Shown: positions 7,130 to 12,344 of the stretch, piece by piece | Position numbering within the stretch: position 1 is the stretch's first letter | Layout of the letters: each line of letters begins with the position of its first letter | Assembly: GCA_910580155.1 (NCBI GenBank) | Contig: CAJTWX010000053.1 | Coordinates: 1 to 12,344, forward strand | Origin: an uncultured Alphaproteobacteria bacterium | Lineage (GTDB): Bacteria; Pseudomonadota; Alphaproteobacteria; RF32; CAG-239 | DNA length: 12,344 nt | Direction of reading: 5' to 3' | Notes under the pieces: generated by a model | The model's database searches: none | Seen by the model: only the letters and a program-made list of their open reading frames with translations | Told to the model about the DNA's origin: nothing | Position numbers and translations under genes: made by a program

Positions 7130-7249
7130 TTATGGGATAAAATAAAACAAAAATGCTAAAACTTGTTTAACGTACGGATTGTGTTTTTTACGGCGGATAA
7201 CGTCTTCAACATACCTATTATACATTTCTTCTGCGTTGATTAGCGCCAT
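7130..7249 (-). CDS. Small ORF, 39 residues, upstream of the HD gene
   Basis: ATG 7249 is preceded by GGAG with good spacing (GGAGC at 7260-7256, then 6 nt). The product begins MALINAEEMYNRYVEDVIRR, has a basic middle (KKHNP) and ends in a hydrophobic stretch LAFLFYFIP. It stops 17 nt before the HD gene and shares its candidate promoter. It could be a small peripheral membrane peptide or a leader ORF coupling translation to the HD gene. I do not recognise it. The strong start signal and the promoter placed exactly ahead of it are the arguments that it is real. Confidence 0.5.
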   Translation of the reverse strand: MALINAEEMYNRYVEDVIRRKKHNPYVKQVLAFLFYFIP

Positions 7250-7269
7250 TTATTTGCTCCATTTCATAA

Positions 7270-7298
7270 ATTGTAACATAAGTTTACCGCAAATACAA
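7270..7298 (-). promoter_or_regulatory. Candidate promoter of the small ORF-HD cluster
   Basis: On the minus strand TTGTAT (7298-7293) and TACAAT (7275-7270) are 17 nt apart. The -10 matches five of six consensus positions and the -35 three or four. It diverges from the NAD operon promoter at 7310. Confidence 0.5.
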
Positions 7299-7309
7299 CC
7301 CTTTTATGC

Positions 7310-7337
7310 TTGACATTTGAGAATATGCGGTTATTCT
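7310..7337 (+). promoter_or_regulatory. Promoter of the NAD salvage operon
   Basis: A perfect TTGACA (7310-7315) and TATTCT (7332-7337) are 16 nt apart. The transcript would start near 7343-7345, just ahead of the first riboswitch-like hairpin, giving a leader of about 125 nt. Confidence 0.65.
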
Positions 7338-7350
7338 AAAGGTGTTCTTG

Positions 7351-7394
7351 ATGCTTGCAGGGCTTATAAGCATAGAACAGATAGTAACCGAGCC
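7351..7394 (+). promoter_or_regulatory. Candidate riboswitch aptamer, copy 1 (H-type pseudoknot)
   Basis: Stem P1 is ATGCTT (7351-7356) paired with AAGCAT (7368-7373), enclosing the 11-nt loop GCAGGGCTTAT (7357-7367). Exactly 11 nt after P1 comes TAACC (7385-7389), then GAGCC (7390-7394), which pairs with GGCTT in the loop (one T-G wobble) to form a pseudoknot. The same loop on a different, fully paired stem recurs at 8032. The position at the 5' end of an NAD salvage transcript suggests sensing of NAD+ or a precursor. The compact pseudoknot recalls the published NAD+-II (pnuC motif) riboswitch; I cannot confirm that it belongs to that class. Confidence 0.65.
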
Positions 7395-7444
7395 GAGGTT
7401 AATGAAATTAAAAAGACAGTATAAGTTTATTTAAATTTCGACAG

Positions 7445-7468
7445 CGGCTCCTTAAAAGGAGTTTTTTT
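7445..7468 (+). terminator. Conditional terminator / Shine-Dalgarno-masking hairpin, expression platform of copy 1
   Basis: CTCCT (7448-7452) pairs with AGGAG (7457-7461) around TAAA, followed by seven Ts (7462-7468). The stem can grow by two G-T pairs. AGGAG is also the nadM Shine-Dalgarno, 8 nt before ATG 7470. The left flank CGGCTC (7445-7450) is the exact complement of GAGCCG (7390-7395) in the aptamer, so the hairpin and that pairing exclude each other. It could act on transcription, translation, or both. Confidence 0.55.
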
Positions 7469-7469
7469 A

Positions 7470-8012
7470 ATGTCTGAATACAAATACAAGCACGGACTTT
7501 CGATTATGCGGGCGCAGCCGTTTCATATCGGCCACCAAAAGCTCGTGGACAAGATGCTCGCGGAATGCGAACGCGTCACGATTGTTTTAGGCTCTATCCA
7601 AGAGCAAGGAACTGCCCGTAACCCACTTAACTATACCACCCGCAAAAAGATGATTCAAAACATTTACCGCAGCAAACCGGAATATGAGCGGCTTAAAATT
7701 ATCGGGCTGTTTGATATTAACAATCCGGCGGAGTGGGGCGAGTATGTTTTGGATTTTATTAAAGAGAGTTTTCCCGATATGCCGACGCCGGATGTTTATT
7801 ACGCCGGTTCAAGCTATGATGCGCATTGGTTTCGGGAATGCTTTGACAACATTGAGCTGGAAGACCGCACAGACCCGAACTTCCCGTTTGTGACCGGAAC
7901 GATGGTGCGCGATATGATAAAATTTGGTGACAATCGCTGGAAGAATTTTATCGCACCGGAAAACCACCACATTGTGGAGGAGTATTTTAACAAAAAACGT
8001 GGAATAATCTAA
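7470..8012 (+). CDS. nadM: NadM-like nicotinamide/nicotinate mononucleotide adenylyltransferase
   Basis: This 180-residue single-domain nucleotidyltransferase transfers AMP from ATP to NMN or NaMN, giving NAD or NaAD. The alpha/beta-phosphodiesterase signature is clear: MRAQPFHIGH with the HIGH motif at residues 19-22, then GSIQEQGTARNPLNYTTRKKMI, as in the NadM and NadR/NudX N-terminal families. The second nucleotide-binding motif is TGTMVR (142-147), equivalent to the S-G-T-x-[IV]-R of these enzymes. It has no Nudix or kinase extension. It opens an operon with pncA, pncB and nadE, so in context it should supply the NaMN-to-NaAD step usually done by NadD. Whether it prefers NMN or NaMN cannot be read from sequence. 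ATG 7470 lies 8 nt after AGGAG, which is inside the regulatory hairpin. Confidence 0.85.
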   Translation: MSEYKYKHGLSIMRAQPFHIGHQKLVDKMLAECERVTIVLGSIQEQGTARNPLNYTTRKKMIQNIYRSKPEYERLKIIGLFDINNPAEWGEYVLDFIKESFPDMPTPDVYYAGSSYDAHWFRECFDNIELEDRTDPNFPFVTGTMVRDMIKFGDNRWKNFIAPENHHIVEEYFNKKRGII

Positions 8013-8031
8013 CGTAATTTTTACCGCCTGC

Positions 8032-8083
8032 GTCTTCTGCAGGGCTTATAGAAGACAGGCGACGACATAACCCGAATAAGCCT
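8032..8083 (+). promoter_or_regulatory. Candidate riboswitch aptamer, copy 2, before pncA
   Basis: Stem P1 is GTCTTCT (8032-8038) paired with AGAAGAC (8050-8056), enclosing the same 11-nt loop GCAGGGCTTAT (8039-8049) as copy 1. TAACC (8068-8072) again starts exactly 11 nt past the stem. ATAAGCCT (8076-8083) pairs with GGGCTTAT of the loop: eight pairs, one of them a G-T wobble. The pncA Shine-Dalgarno AAGGGA begins 3 nt later (8086-8091) and the start codon is at 8099, so a folded pseudoknot would crowd or occlude the ribosome site. This is an internal, translational-type control point inside the operon. Confidence 0.7.
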
Positions 8084-8098
8084 GAAAGGGATTTTTAG

Positions 8099-8722
8099 AT
8101 GACTAACCGTATTTTTATGCGGATTGATTTTCAGAATGATTTTGTGCATCCGCACGGCGCACTTTCCATTGAGACACCGGAACTGATTGAGAAACACCAG
8201 AAATTTGCCGACAGCCTGTTTAAAGGCTGTTTTGATAAGGTTATTGACACTTACGACACGCATTTTCAAGAAACCTACGGGCAAACGCAAGAAGCGATGG
8301 ACTATCCGCTGCACTGCGTCTTCGGCAGCTGGGGCTGGCAGCAGGCTGCGCCGTTTAAACCGGAACTTAACGTTACGAAAATGTATAAATCTACCACAAA
8401 CATCTGGAACGAGATATGGCAGTACCGCGATCTGGCAGCGGACTGGAATGATAAAGAAGTCTATCTTGCAGGCGTTTTGAGCGACGTGTGCGTGCAGCAG
8501 GCAATGAACGGATTGTTGAAAAAAGGAGCGCATGTTGTGATTTTGGAAGATTTATGCCAAGGGCTGAAACGGGAAATCGGCGACATTCTGCAAGATGAAG
8601 TTTACCGCCCGTTTATTGAGAGCGGGAGACTGAAGAGCATAACCAGCGCACAGTTTTTTCGCAGCCGCTTGAATGAGAAGAAAATTCAGCATAATTTAGT
8701 CAACAGAGCATTGGGAGAATAG
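8099..8722 (+). CDS. pncA: Nicotinamidase (isochorismatase-like fold)
   Basis: This 207-residue protein hydrolyses nicotinamide to nicotinate and ammonia in the cytoplasm, the first step of the four-gene route. The catalytic triad is visible: D10 in MRIDFQNDFV, a lysine at K94 or K97 in NVTKMYKSTTN, and the nucleophile C131 in GVLSDVCVQQAM. The metal site region is TYDTHFQETY (D53, H55), and YPLHCVFGSWGW matches the usual P-x-H-C-V-x-G stretch. Length agrees with PncA enzymes. Among cysteine hydrolases of this fold the alternatives are isochorismatase or a carbamoyl hydrolase, but the Asp/His metal site and neighbours pncB, nadE and nadM make nicotinamidase much the best call. AAGGGA precedes the ATG and lies right beside riboswitch copy 2. 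Confidence 0.85.
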   Translation: MTNRIFMRIDFQNDFVHPHGALSIETPELIEKHQKFADSLFKGCFDKVIDTYDTHFQETYGQTQEAMDYPLHCVFGSWGWQQAAPFKPELNVTKMYKSTTNIWNEIWQYRDLAADWNDKEVYLAGVLSDVCVQQAMNGLLKKGAHVVILEDLCQGLKREIGDILQDEVYRPFIESGRLKSITSAQFFRSRLNEKKIQHNLVNRALGE

Positions 8723-8724
8723 AG

Positions 8725-10215
8725 ATGAGAACACAAAATACAAATACCAGACCGAATATTTTAGCAAACGGTACGCCGCTTTTTTGCGACCTTTATCACC
8801 TGACAATGGCGCAGGCGTGGTTTGCAGACGGCAAAGCAGAAGAAACAAAAACATCGGAAGCGTTTTTCCGCAAATGCCCGTTCGGCGGGAGCTATCTTTT
8901 GGCGGCAGGGCTGGCGGAATTTGCCGAGTGGCTGGAAAATTGGCACTTCGGCAAAGAAGACATTGACTATTTGCGGACGATTACAAACCCTGATGGCGGA
9001 CGAAAATTTAATGATGCTTTTCTTGATTTTTTAGAGGGGCAGAAGTTAAAAGTCAATATCCGTGCCGTCTGCGAGGGAGAACTTGTATTCCCGAACGAGC
9101 CGGTTTATTCGGTATCCGGTCCGTGCTGGCAGGTGGATTTGGTGGAGGCTGCCCTCTTAAACATCTTTAACTCGCAAAGTTTAATTGCGACCAAAGCGTC
9201 CCGTATGGCGTATGCTGCAAGTTTGGACGGTAAAAAGCGGCCGCTATTGGAATTTGGCCTCAGACGCGCGCAGGAACTCGGCTGTTTTTCGCAAACACGC
9301 GCGGCAATTATCGGCGGAGCAACGGGAACGTCTAACGTGGCGGCGGCAAAGCATTATGATATCCCTGCCAGCGGCACGATGGCACACTCGTTCATTATGA
9401 GCTATGAAAACGAACTCGATGCTTTTAAGGCGTATATGAAAGCCTCTGTTGGCAACACCATCCTTTTGGTAGATACATACGACACCCGCGAGGGGATTAA
9501 GAATGCTGTCAAAGCCTCCTGCGAGACAGGGATTAAACTGATGGGCGTACGTATTGACTCCGGTGACCTTGCTTATTGGGGCAAAGAGGCGCGGCGGATG
9601 TTTGACGAGGCGGGTATGCCCGATGTTAAGCTTGTTGCCTCCAATGATTTGGACGAACATCTGATTGAAAACCTGATTATGGTGCAAAAAGCACCCTACG
9701 ATGTGTTTGCTGCCGGAACAAAGCTGGTTACGGCTTATGACACTCCGGCGCTGGGCGGCGTGTTTAAGACAAAATCTTATATGGGTGAGCCGAAAATCAA
9801 GATTGCCGAAGGAAAGACGACCATTCCGGGGGCGACGGACATTTTGCGCATTGTGCGAAACGGCAAGTTTGAGGGCGATATTATCATTAAAGCCGAGGAA
9901 GACAATATTCTTACCGGTGCGCAGCTTGCACGGGATGTGACGTCTTATACGCTCGGCAGCCAAAACGGAGCGCGTGCGGTGTTTAAGAAAGGTACGATTG
10001 CAACAAGGCTGTTGCAGACAGTTGTTGAAAACGGCAAAATTGTCCACAAACCGGAAACTAACGTTAAGTCTTTACAACATACAGCCGAGCGCAACCTGTT
10101 AATGTTGGATGCGTCATACAAAAGGCTTGCCAACCCACATCTTTACGGTGTAGGATTGGAGAGCGGGCTTTATGCGTTGCAGCAAAACTTAATTAAGGCA
10201 CATCAGGGGAGATAA
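8725..10215 (+). CDS. pncB: Nicotinate phosphoribosyltransferase
   Basis: This 496-residue enzyme couples nicotinate to PRPP, giving NaMN, with ATP hydrolysis. Family landmarks in order: the opening TPLFCDLYHLTMAQAWF (17-33), FFRKCPFGGSYLLAAGL (47-63), the LEFGLRRAQ block (175-183) of the phosphoribosyl pocket, GGATGTSNVAAA (197-208), and GTMAHSF with H221 in the place of the autophosphorylated histidine of PncB. LLVDTYDTREGI (247-258), GVRIDSGDLAY (274-284) and LVASNDLDE follow. Length and the GGVFKTKS segment fit the longer bacterial NaPRTase group. It starts 2 nt after the pncA stop, and its Shine-Dalgarno GGGAGA lies within the end of pncA, so translation is probably coupled. Confidence 0.96.
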   Translation: MRTQNTNTRPNILANGTPLFCDLYHLTMAQAWFADGKAEETKTSEAFFRKCPFGGSYLLAAGLAEFAEWLENWHFGKEDIDYLRTITNPDGGRKFNDAFLDFLEGQKLKVNIRAVCEGELVFPNEPVYSVSGPCWQVDLVEAALLNIFNSQSLIATKASRMAYAASLDGKKRPLLEFGLRRAQELGCFSQTRAAIIGGATGTSNVAAAKHYDIPASGTMAHSFIMSYENELDAFKAYMKASVGNTILLVDTYDTREGIKNAVKASCETGIKLMGVRIDSGDLAYWGKEARRMFDEAGMPDVKLVASNDLDEHLIENLIMVQKAPYDVFAAGTKLVTAYDTPALGGVFKTKSYMGEPKIKIAEGKTTIPGATDILRIVRNGKFEGDIIIKAEEDNILTGAQLARDVTSYTLGSQNGARAVFKKGTIATRLLQTVVENGKIVHKPETNVKSLQHTAERNLLMLDASYKRLANPHLYGVGLESGLYALQQNLIKAHQGR

Positions 10216-10219
10216 AGCG

Positions 10220-10993
10220 ATGGAAAAAACTTGGAATAAACTGAAAGAGGGTTTGAGGACGTATTGTAACGAGAACGGCTTCAGAAACGTTATCCTCGGA
10301 CTGTCAGGCGGAATGGATTCTGCATTAGTTGCGGTGTTGGCTGCAGACGCACTTGGCGGCGAAAATGTACGGGCGGTGATGATGAAAACGAGATATACGT
10401 CTGATTTAAGCCTAAACATTGCCCGTAAGATTGCCGAATTGAACAATCTAATTTATCAGGAGCTTGATATTGACCCGCTCGTTAAGAAAGAAAGCGTATT
10501 TTTGCAGCAGGCGTTTGGCGAAGAAATTAAAGGGATTGTGCTTGAAAACCTGCAGGCGCGTATCCGCGGACAATTATTGATGGCTTATTCAAACCAATTT
10601 GGCGGGTTGGTACTTGCCTGCGGTAACAAATCTGAGATACTGACCGGCTATTGCACACTTTATGGCGATACCTGCGGCGGGTTGATGCCGATTGGCAATG
10701 TCTACAAAACTACGGTGTTTGAGCTGGGAAAATGGCGTAATACGCGAGGATGCGTGCTGCCCGACGAAGTTATCTCCCGCGCGCCGTCCGCGGAGCTTGC
10801 CGAGGGGCAAAAGGATGAAAACTCGCTCCCACCCTATTCTGTTTTAGACGCTGTCTTAAAACAGCTTTATGACGAGGGCAAAGATATCAACGATGTTTGC
10901 GGGTTTGATAAAGCAACGGTTGAACGCGTGGCAAGGCTTGTTCAGTGCTCGGCATTCAAACGAAAACAAACGGCTCCGGCTTTGAATATTTAA
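10220..10993 (+). CDS. nadE: NAD synthetase, synthetase domain only
   Basis: This 257-residue enzyme adenylates NaAD and amidates it to NAD, the last step of the pathway. The ATP-pyrophosphatase P-loop is LGLSGGMDSALVA (SGGMDS at about 29-34). The block from ENLQARIRGQLLMAYSNQFG through LACGNKSEILTGYCTLYGD to GNVYKTTVFELGKWRN and the end SAFKRKQTAPALNI match the synthetase half of the glutamine-dependent NadE family, but the N-terminal nitrilase-like glutaminase domain (about 270-300 residues) is absent. It therefore uses free ammonia or a glutaminase supplied by another protein. The start is 4 nt after the pncB stop, with AGGGGAGA ahead of it, and a strong terminator follows. Confidence 0.95.
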   Translation: MEKTWNKLKEGLRTYCNENGFRNVILGLSGGMDSALVAVLAADALGGENVRAVMMKTRYTSDLSLNIARKIAELNNLIYQELDIDPLVKKESVFLQQAFGEEIKGIVLENLQARIRGQLLMAYSNQFGGLVLACGNKSEILTGYCTLYGDTCGGLMPIGNVYKTTVFELGKWRNTRGCVLPDEVISRAPSAELAEGQKDENSLPPYSVLDAVLKQLYDEGKDINDVCGFDKATVERVARLVQCSAFKRKQTAPALNI

Positions 10994-11001
10994 TAAAATT
11001 T

Positions 11002-11029
11002 ATCCCCGCTTTACCGGCGGGGATTTTTT
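11002..11029 (+). terminator. Intrinsic terminator of the NAD operon
   Basis: ATCCCCGC (11002-11009) pairs perfectly with GCGGGGAT (11017-11024) around a 7-nt loop, followed by a T-run to 11029. The T-run overlaps the stop codon of the convergent minus-strand gene (11028-11030). Confidence 0.93.
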
Positions 11030-12134
11030 ATCGGCCTCTTGACTTATTTTTTATGTTTTTATTTTTCTTTATAAATTTTTGCGGTGCTTTATTATCATAA
11101 AGCATATTTCCGGGGATGTTTCTGATTTTGACAATAAGTTCTTTAACCTCGGGCTGATTGTCGATATCGCTATATTTTGTTCCGAACGGAAAATCGCTTA
11201 AACCGAATACCATCATCATATTCTTTTTATAATAACGGTTTAAATTAACCAACTTTCCGTCTTTTAAGAATGTATAGCATATGTTTAGTGCTTTTTCGTA
11301 ATTATTTGCATTATGCGGGTAATTTATTGCCCATTTATTTTTATCAAGATAAGTTGTTATCCGTTGGCGGCAGATATGGACGTTTTTATCATATTCATTT
11401 TTCATCCACCAATTAAACACGGCCGTGCTTATCAGCAAATTATCTTTCCGTTCATCATTCAACAAAATATTATCCAGCCGCACTTCTCCCTTTTCAACGG
11501 CATCCCAATATTCGCCGAAACGGCTGCTGATGATTTTTCGCCAGACTTCCGGCGGTACCCCGTGTGCAATTGCCCGCTTAACAATTTCCCGTTCATAGAG
11601 CAATGTATTCGTATATGCCGAAATTTCATTGTGTGCACAAAGCTTTGCATAATCTTCGGCACTGTTCGGCAGAGAAAACACGCCCTTTTTATGAACTTGG
11701 CGATGGTGAGATTCATGGGCTTTATCTGCCATTTTTAATACTTCATCGTTCCATTTGCGAACTGATGCAAGAATTGTTTTTGCTTGTTGGGGCGTGCAAC
11801 CGGTCAAATCCGGAATAAAGCACTTGAGATGGACTTTATCTTCTCCGGGCAGATAAATACCGGCACATATTCGGCTTTTATAATTATCTTTATTGATGAT
11901 GACAGTGTCGGTGATGTGCGGCACCTTTTTAACAAAGTCGTCCAAACTATATATCTTACCGGCATTAAATGCGTCTATAATTGTGGCCTCATCCCAGTCA
12001 AATTCTTTAGGAGGCTGCCCGATTGAACTCTTTTGTTCTCCGGTTATTTCTGGACGTTGTTCTTTGCAATTGATGCACGCGGCTGCTGCCAAACAAAAAA
12101 CCATTAAGTTGACTATTTTATGATTTTTGCTCAT
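11028..12134 (-). CDS. Exported, possibly lipid-anchored protein with an HExxH metallopeptidase-like motif
   Basis: This protein of 368 residues has a basic N-terminus and hydrophobic stretch (IVNLMVFCLAAAAC), then CINCKEQ. C20 after four alanines is a poor but possible lipobox; ordinary signal cleavage is the alternative. The middle contains HESHH (140-144), fitting HExxH, and CAHNEISAYTNTLLYERE follows with E170, 29 residues after E141, suitably placed as a third zinc ligand in a gluzincin-like arrangement. The flanking HHRQVHKKG resembles secreted peptidase-like proteins in which a Gln/Arg follows the motif. The C-terminus is strongly basic (KFIKKNKNIKNKSRGR). I do not recognise the family and the peptidase call is inferred. 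The start is ATG 12134, 5 nt from GGAGG (12144-12140); the ATG at 12152 has no such site. It ends inside the nadE terminator. Confidence 0.7.
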   Translation of the reverse strand: MSKNHKIVNLMVFCLAAAACINCKEQRPEITGEQKSSIGQPPKEFDWDEATIIDAFNAGKIYSLDDFVKKVPHITDTVIINKDNYKSRICAGIYLPGEDKVHLKCFIPDLTGCTPQQAKTILASVRKWNDEVLKMADKAHESHHRQVHKKGVFSLPNSAEDYAKLCAHNEISAYTNTLLYEREIVKRAIAHGVPPEVWRKIISSRFGEYWDAVEKGEVRLDNILLNDERKDNLLISTAVFNWWMKNEYDKNVHICRQRITTYLDKNKWAINYPHNANNYEKALNICYTFLKDGKLVNLNRYYKKNMMMVFGLSDFPFGTKYSDIDNQPEVKELIVKIRNIPGNMLYDNKAPQKFIKKNKNIKNKSRGR

Positions 12135-12154
12135 TTTAACCTCCGTTTTCAATC

Positions 12155-12183
12155 AGTATACTCTTTTTTTAGCATTCTTGCAA
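12155..12183 (-). promoter_or_regulatory. Promoter of the HExxH protein gene
   Basis: On the minus strand TTGCAA (12183-12178) and TATACT (12160-12155) are exactly 17 nt apart, and GGAGG with the start codon follows. TTGCAA is its own reverse complement, so the same hexamer could also serve a plus-strand promoter with TTTATT (12201-12206) at 17-nt spacing. Confidence 0.6.
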
Positions 12184-12227
12184 ATAAAATTTACCGGTTT
12201 TTTATTTTTTCCTTTTAAAATAGTATT

Positions 12228-12344
12228 ATGATTTACGGAACTGATTACATTTCGCCTTTAGGCTCTGTTCTTCTGGTCAGCAACGGGCAGGCTTTGACCG
12301 GACTTTATACGCAGTTTTGGCATGGAAGAGCCGACAAAGATATA
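12228..12344 (+). CDS. ogt: O6-methylguanine-DNA methyltransferase, N-terminal fragment (cut by window end)
   Basis: Thirty-nine codons are present, open to the window edge. The reading begins MIYGTDYI and continues SPLGSVLLVSNGQALTGLY, then FWHGRADKD. This matches the N-terminal ribonuclease-like domain of Ogt/MGMT enzymes, whose first strands read T-P-L-G-x-L-L-L-x-S-x-x-G-L-T-G-L. The full enzyme removes alkyl groups from O6-guanine onto a cysteine in a PCHR motif, which would lie beyond the window. No Shine-Dalgarno is evident before the ATG, and a TAAAAT (12216-12221) sits so close that a leaderless message is conceivable. It is divergent from the HExxH gene. The family call is good for so short a piece. 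Confidence 0.7.
   Translation, partial: MIYGTDYISPLGSVLLVSNGQALTGLYTQFWHGRADKDI

Noticed and set aside
7421..7428. ATAAGTTT as the pseudoknot partner of the copy 1 loop
   Set aside because: It needs three G-T wobbles and breaks the spacing shared with copy 2; GAGCC at 7390 aligns with copy 2 and is preferred.
8032..8090. Assignment of the motif to the SAM-II riboswitch because of the pseudoknot followed by AAAGGG
   Set aside because: The conserved SAM-II loop bases are not present and the operon has no methionine or SAM genes; the similarity is limited to the general H-type shape.
9244..10047. Long minus-strand open frame (267 codons) opposite pncB
   Set aside because: It is antisense to highly conserved pncB motifs, its translation is Cys/His/Arg-rich without family features, and it has no start signal; a shadow frame.
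10168..10190. GGGCTTTAT inside the end of pncB as a third riboswitch copy
   Set aside because: It is in coding sequence, differs in the loop, and has no flanking paired stem or TAACC box.

Overview
The window looks like a piece of chromosome from a moderately AT-rich Gram-negative bacterium. An alphaproteobacterium, possibly a host-associated low-GC lineage, is the best guess. The clues are an ELM1/DUF1022-family protein, a multi-span MscS channel with a long periplasmic helical domain, a periplasmic YgiW-type OB-fold protein, and several signal peptides. No rRNA, tRNA, IS element, CRISPR array or phage gene is visible. The taxonomic call is an inference from gene families only.

Left part (1-5963): a 34-bp AT-rich palindrome precedes an ELM1-like predicted glycosyltransferase (136-1431). 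That gene overlaps tail-to-tail by 4 bp with an unrecognised 216-residue protein on the minus strand (1428-2078). Next is an exported LEA-like protein built of thirteen 11-residue repeats arranged in 44-residue super-repeats, with a second well-formed internal start. A large MscS-family mechanosensitive channel (3033-5441) and a YgiW/YdeI-type periplasmic protein (5551-5913) follow. Strong intrinsic terminators lie after the LEA-like and YgiW-like genes.

Middle part (5964-7345): a short dispersed-type intergenic repeat is followed by a minus-strand cluster. In transcription order this is a 39-residue small ORF, an HD-domain phosphohydrolase, and the decayed remnant of a PhnP-like metallo-beta-lactamase-fold gene. 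The remnant keeps the N- and C-terminal ends of the protein but has lost the middle and carries frame breaks.

Right-centre (7310-11029): a plus-strand NAD salvage operon, nadM-like - pncA - pncB - nadE, encodes a complete route from nicotinamide through nicotinate, NaMN and NaAD to NAD. The most interesting signal in the window is RNA. The leader of the operon and the 86-nt gap between its first two genes each contain a hairpin with exactly the same 11-nt loop (GCAGGGCTTAT) on stems of different but fully paired sequence. In both copies a TAACC box lies exactly 11 nt beyond the stem, followed by an RAGCC strand that can pair back into the loop as an H-type pseudoknot. Copy 2 ends just before the pncA Shine-Dalgarno. 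Copy 1 is followed by a terminator-like hairpin that also holds the nadM Shine-Dalgarno and competes with the copy 1 pseudoknot strand. This is best read as a duplicated cofactor-sensing riboswitch, either a relative of the NAD+-II (pnuC motif) class or a new class.

Right end (11028-12344): a minus-strand exported or lipid-anchored protein with an HESHH zinc-peptidase-like motif converges on nadE. Divergent from it begins the N-terminus of an O6-methylguanine-DNA methyltransferase, cut by the window edge.
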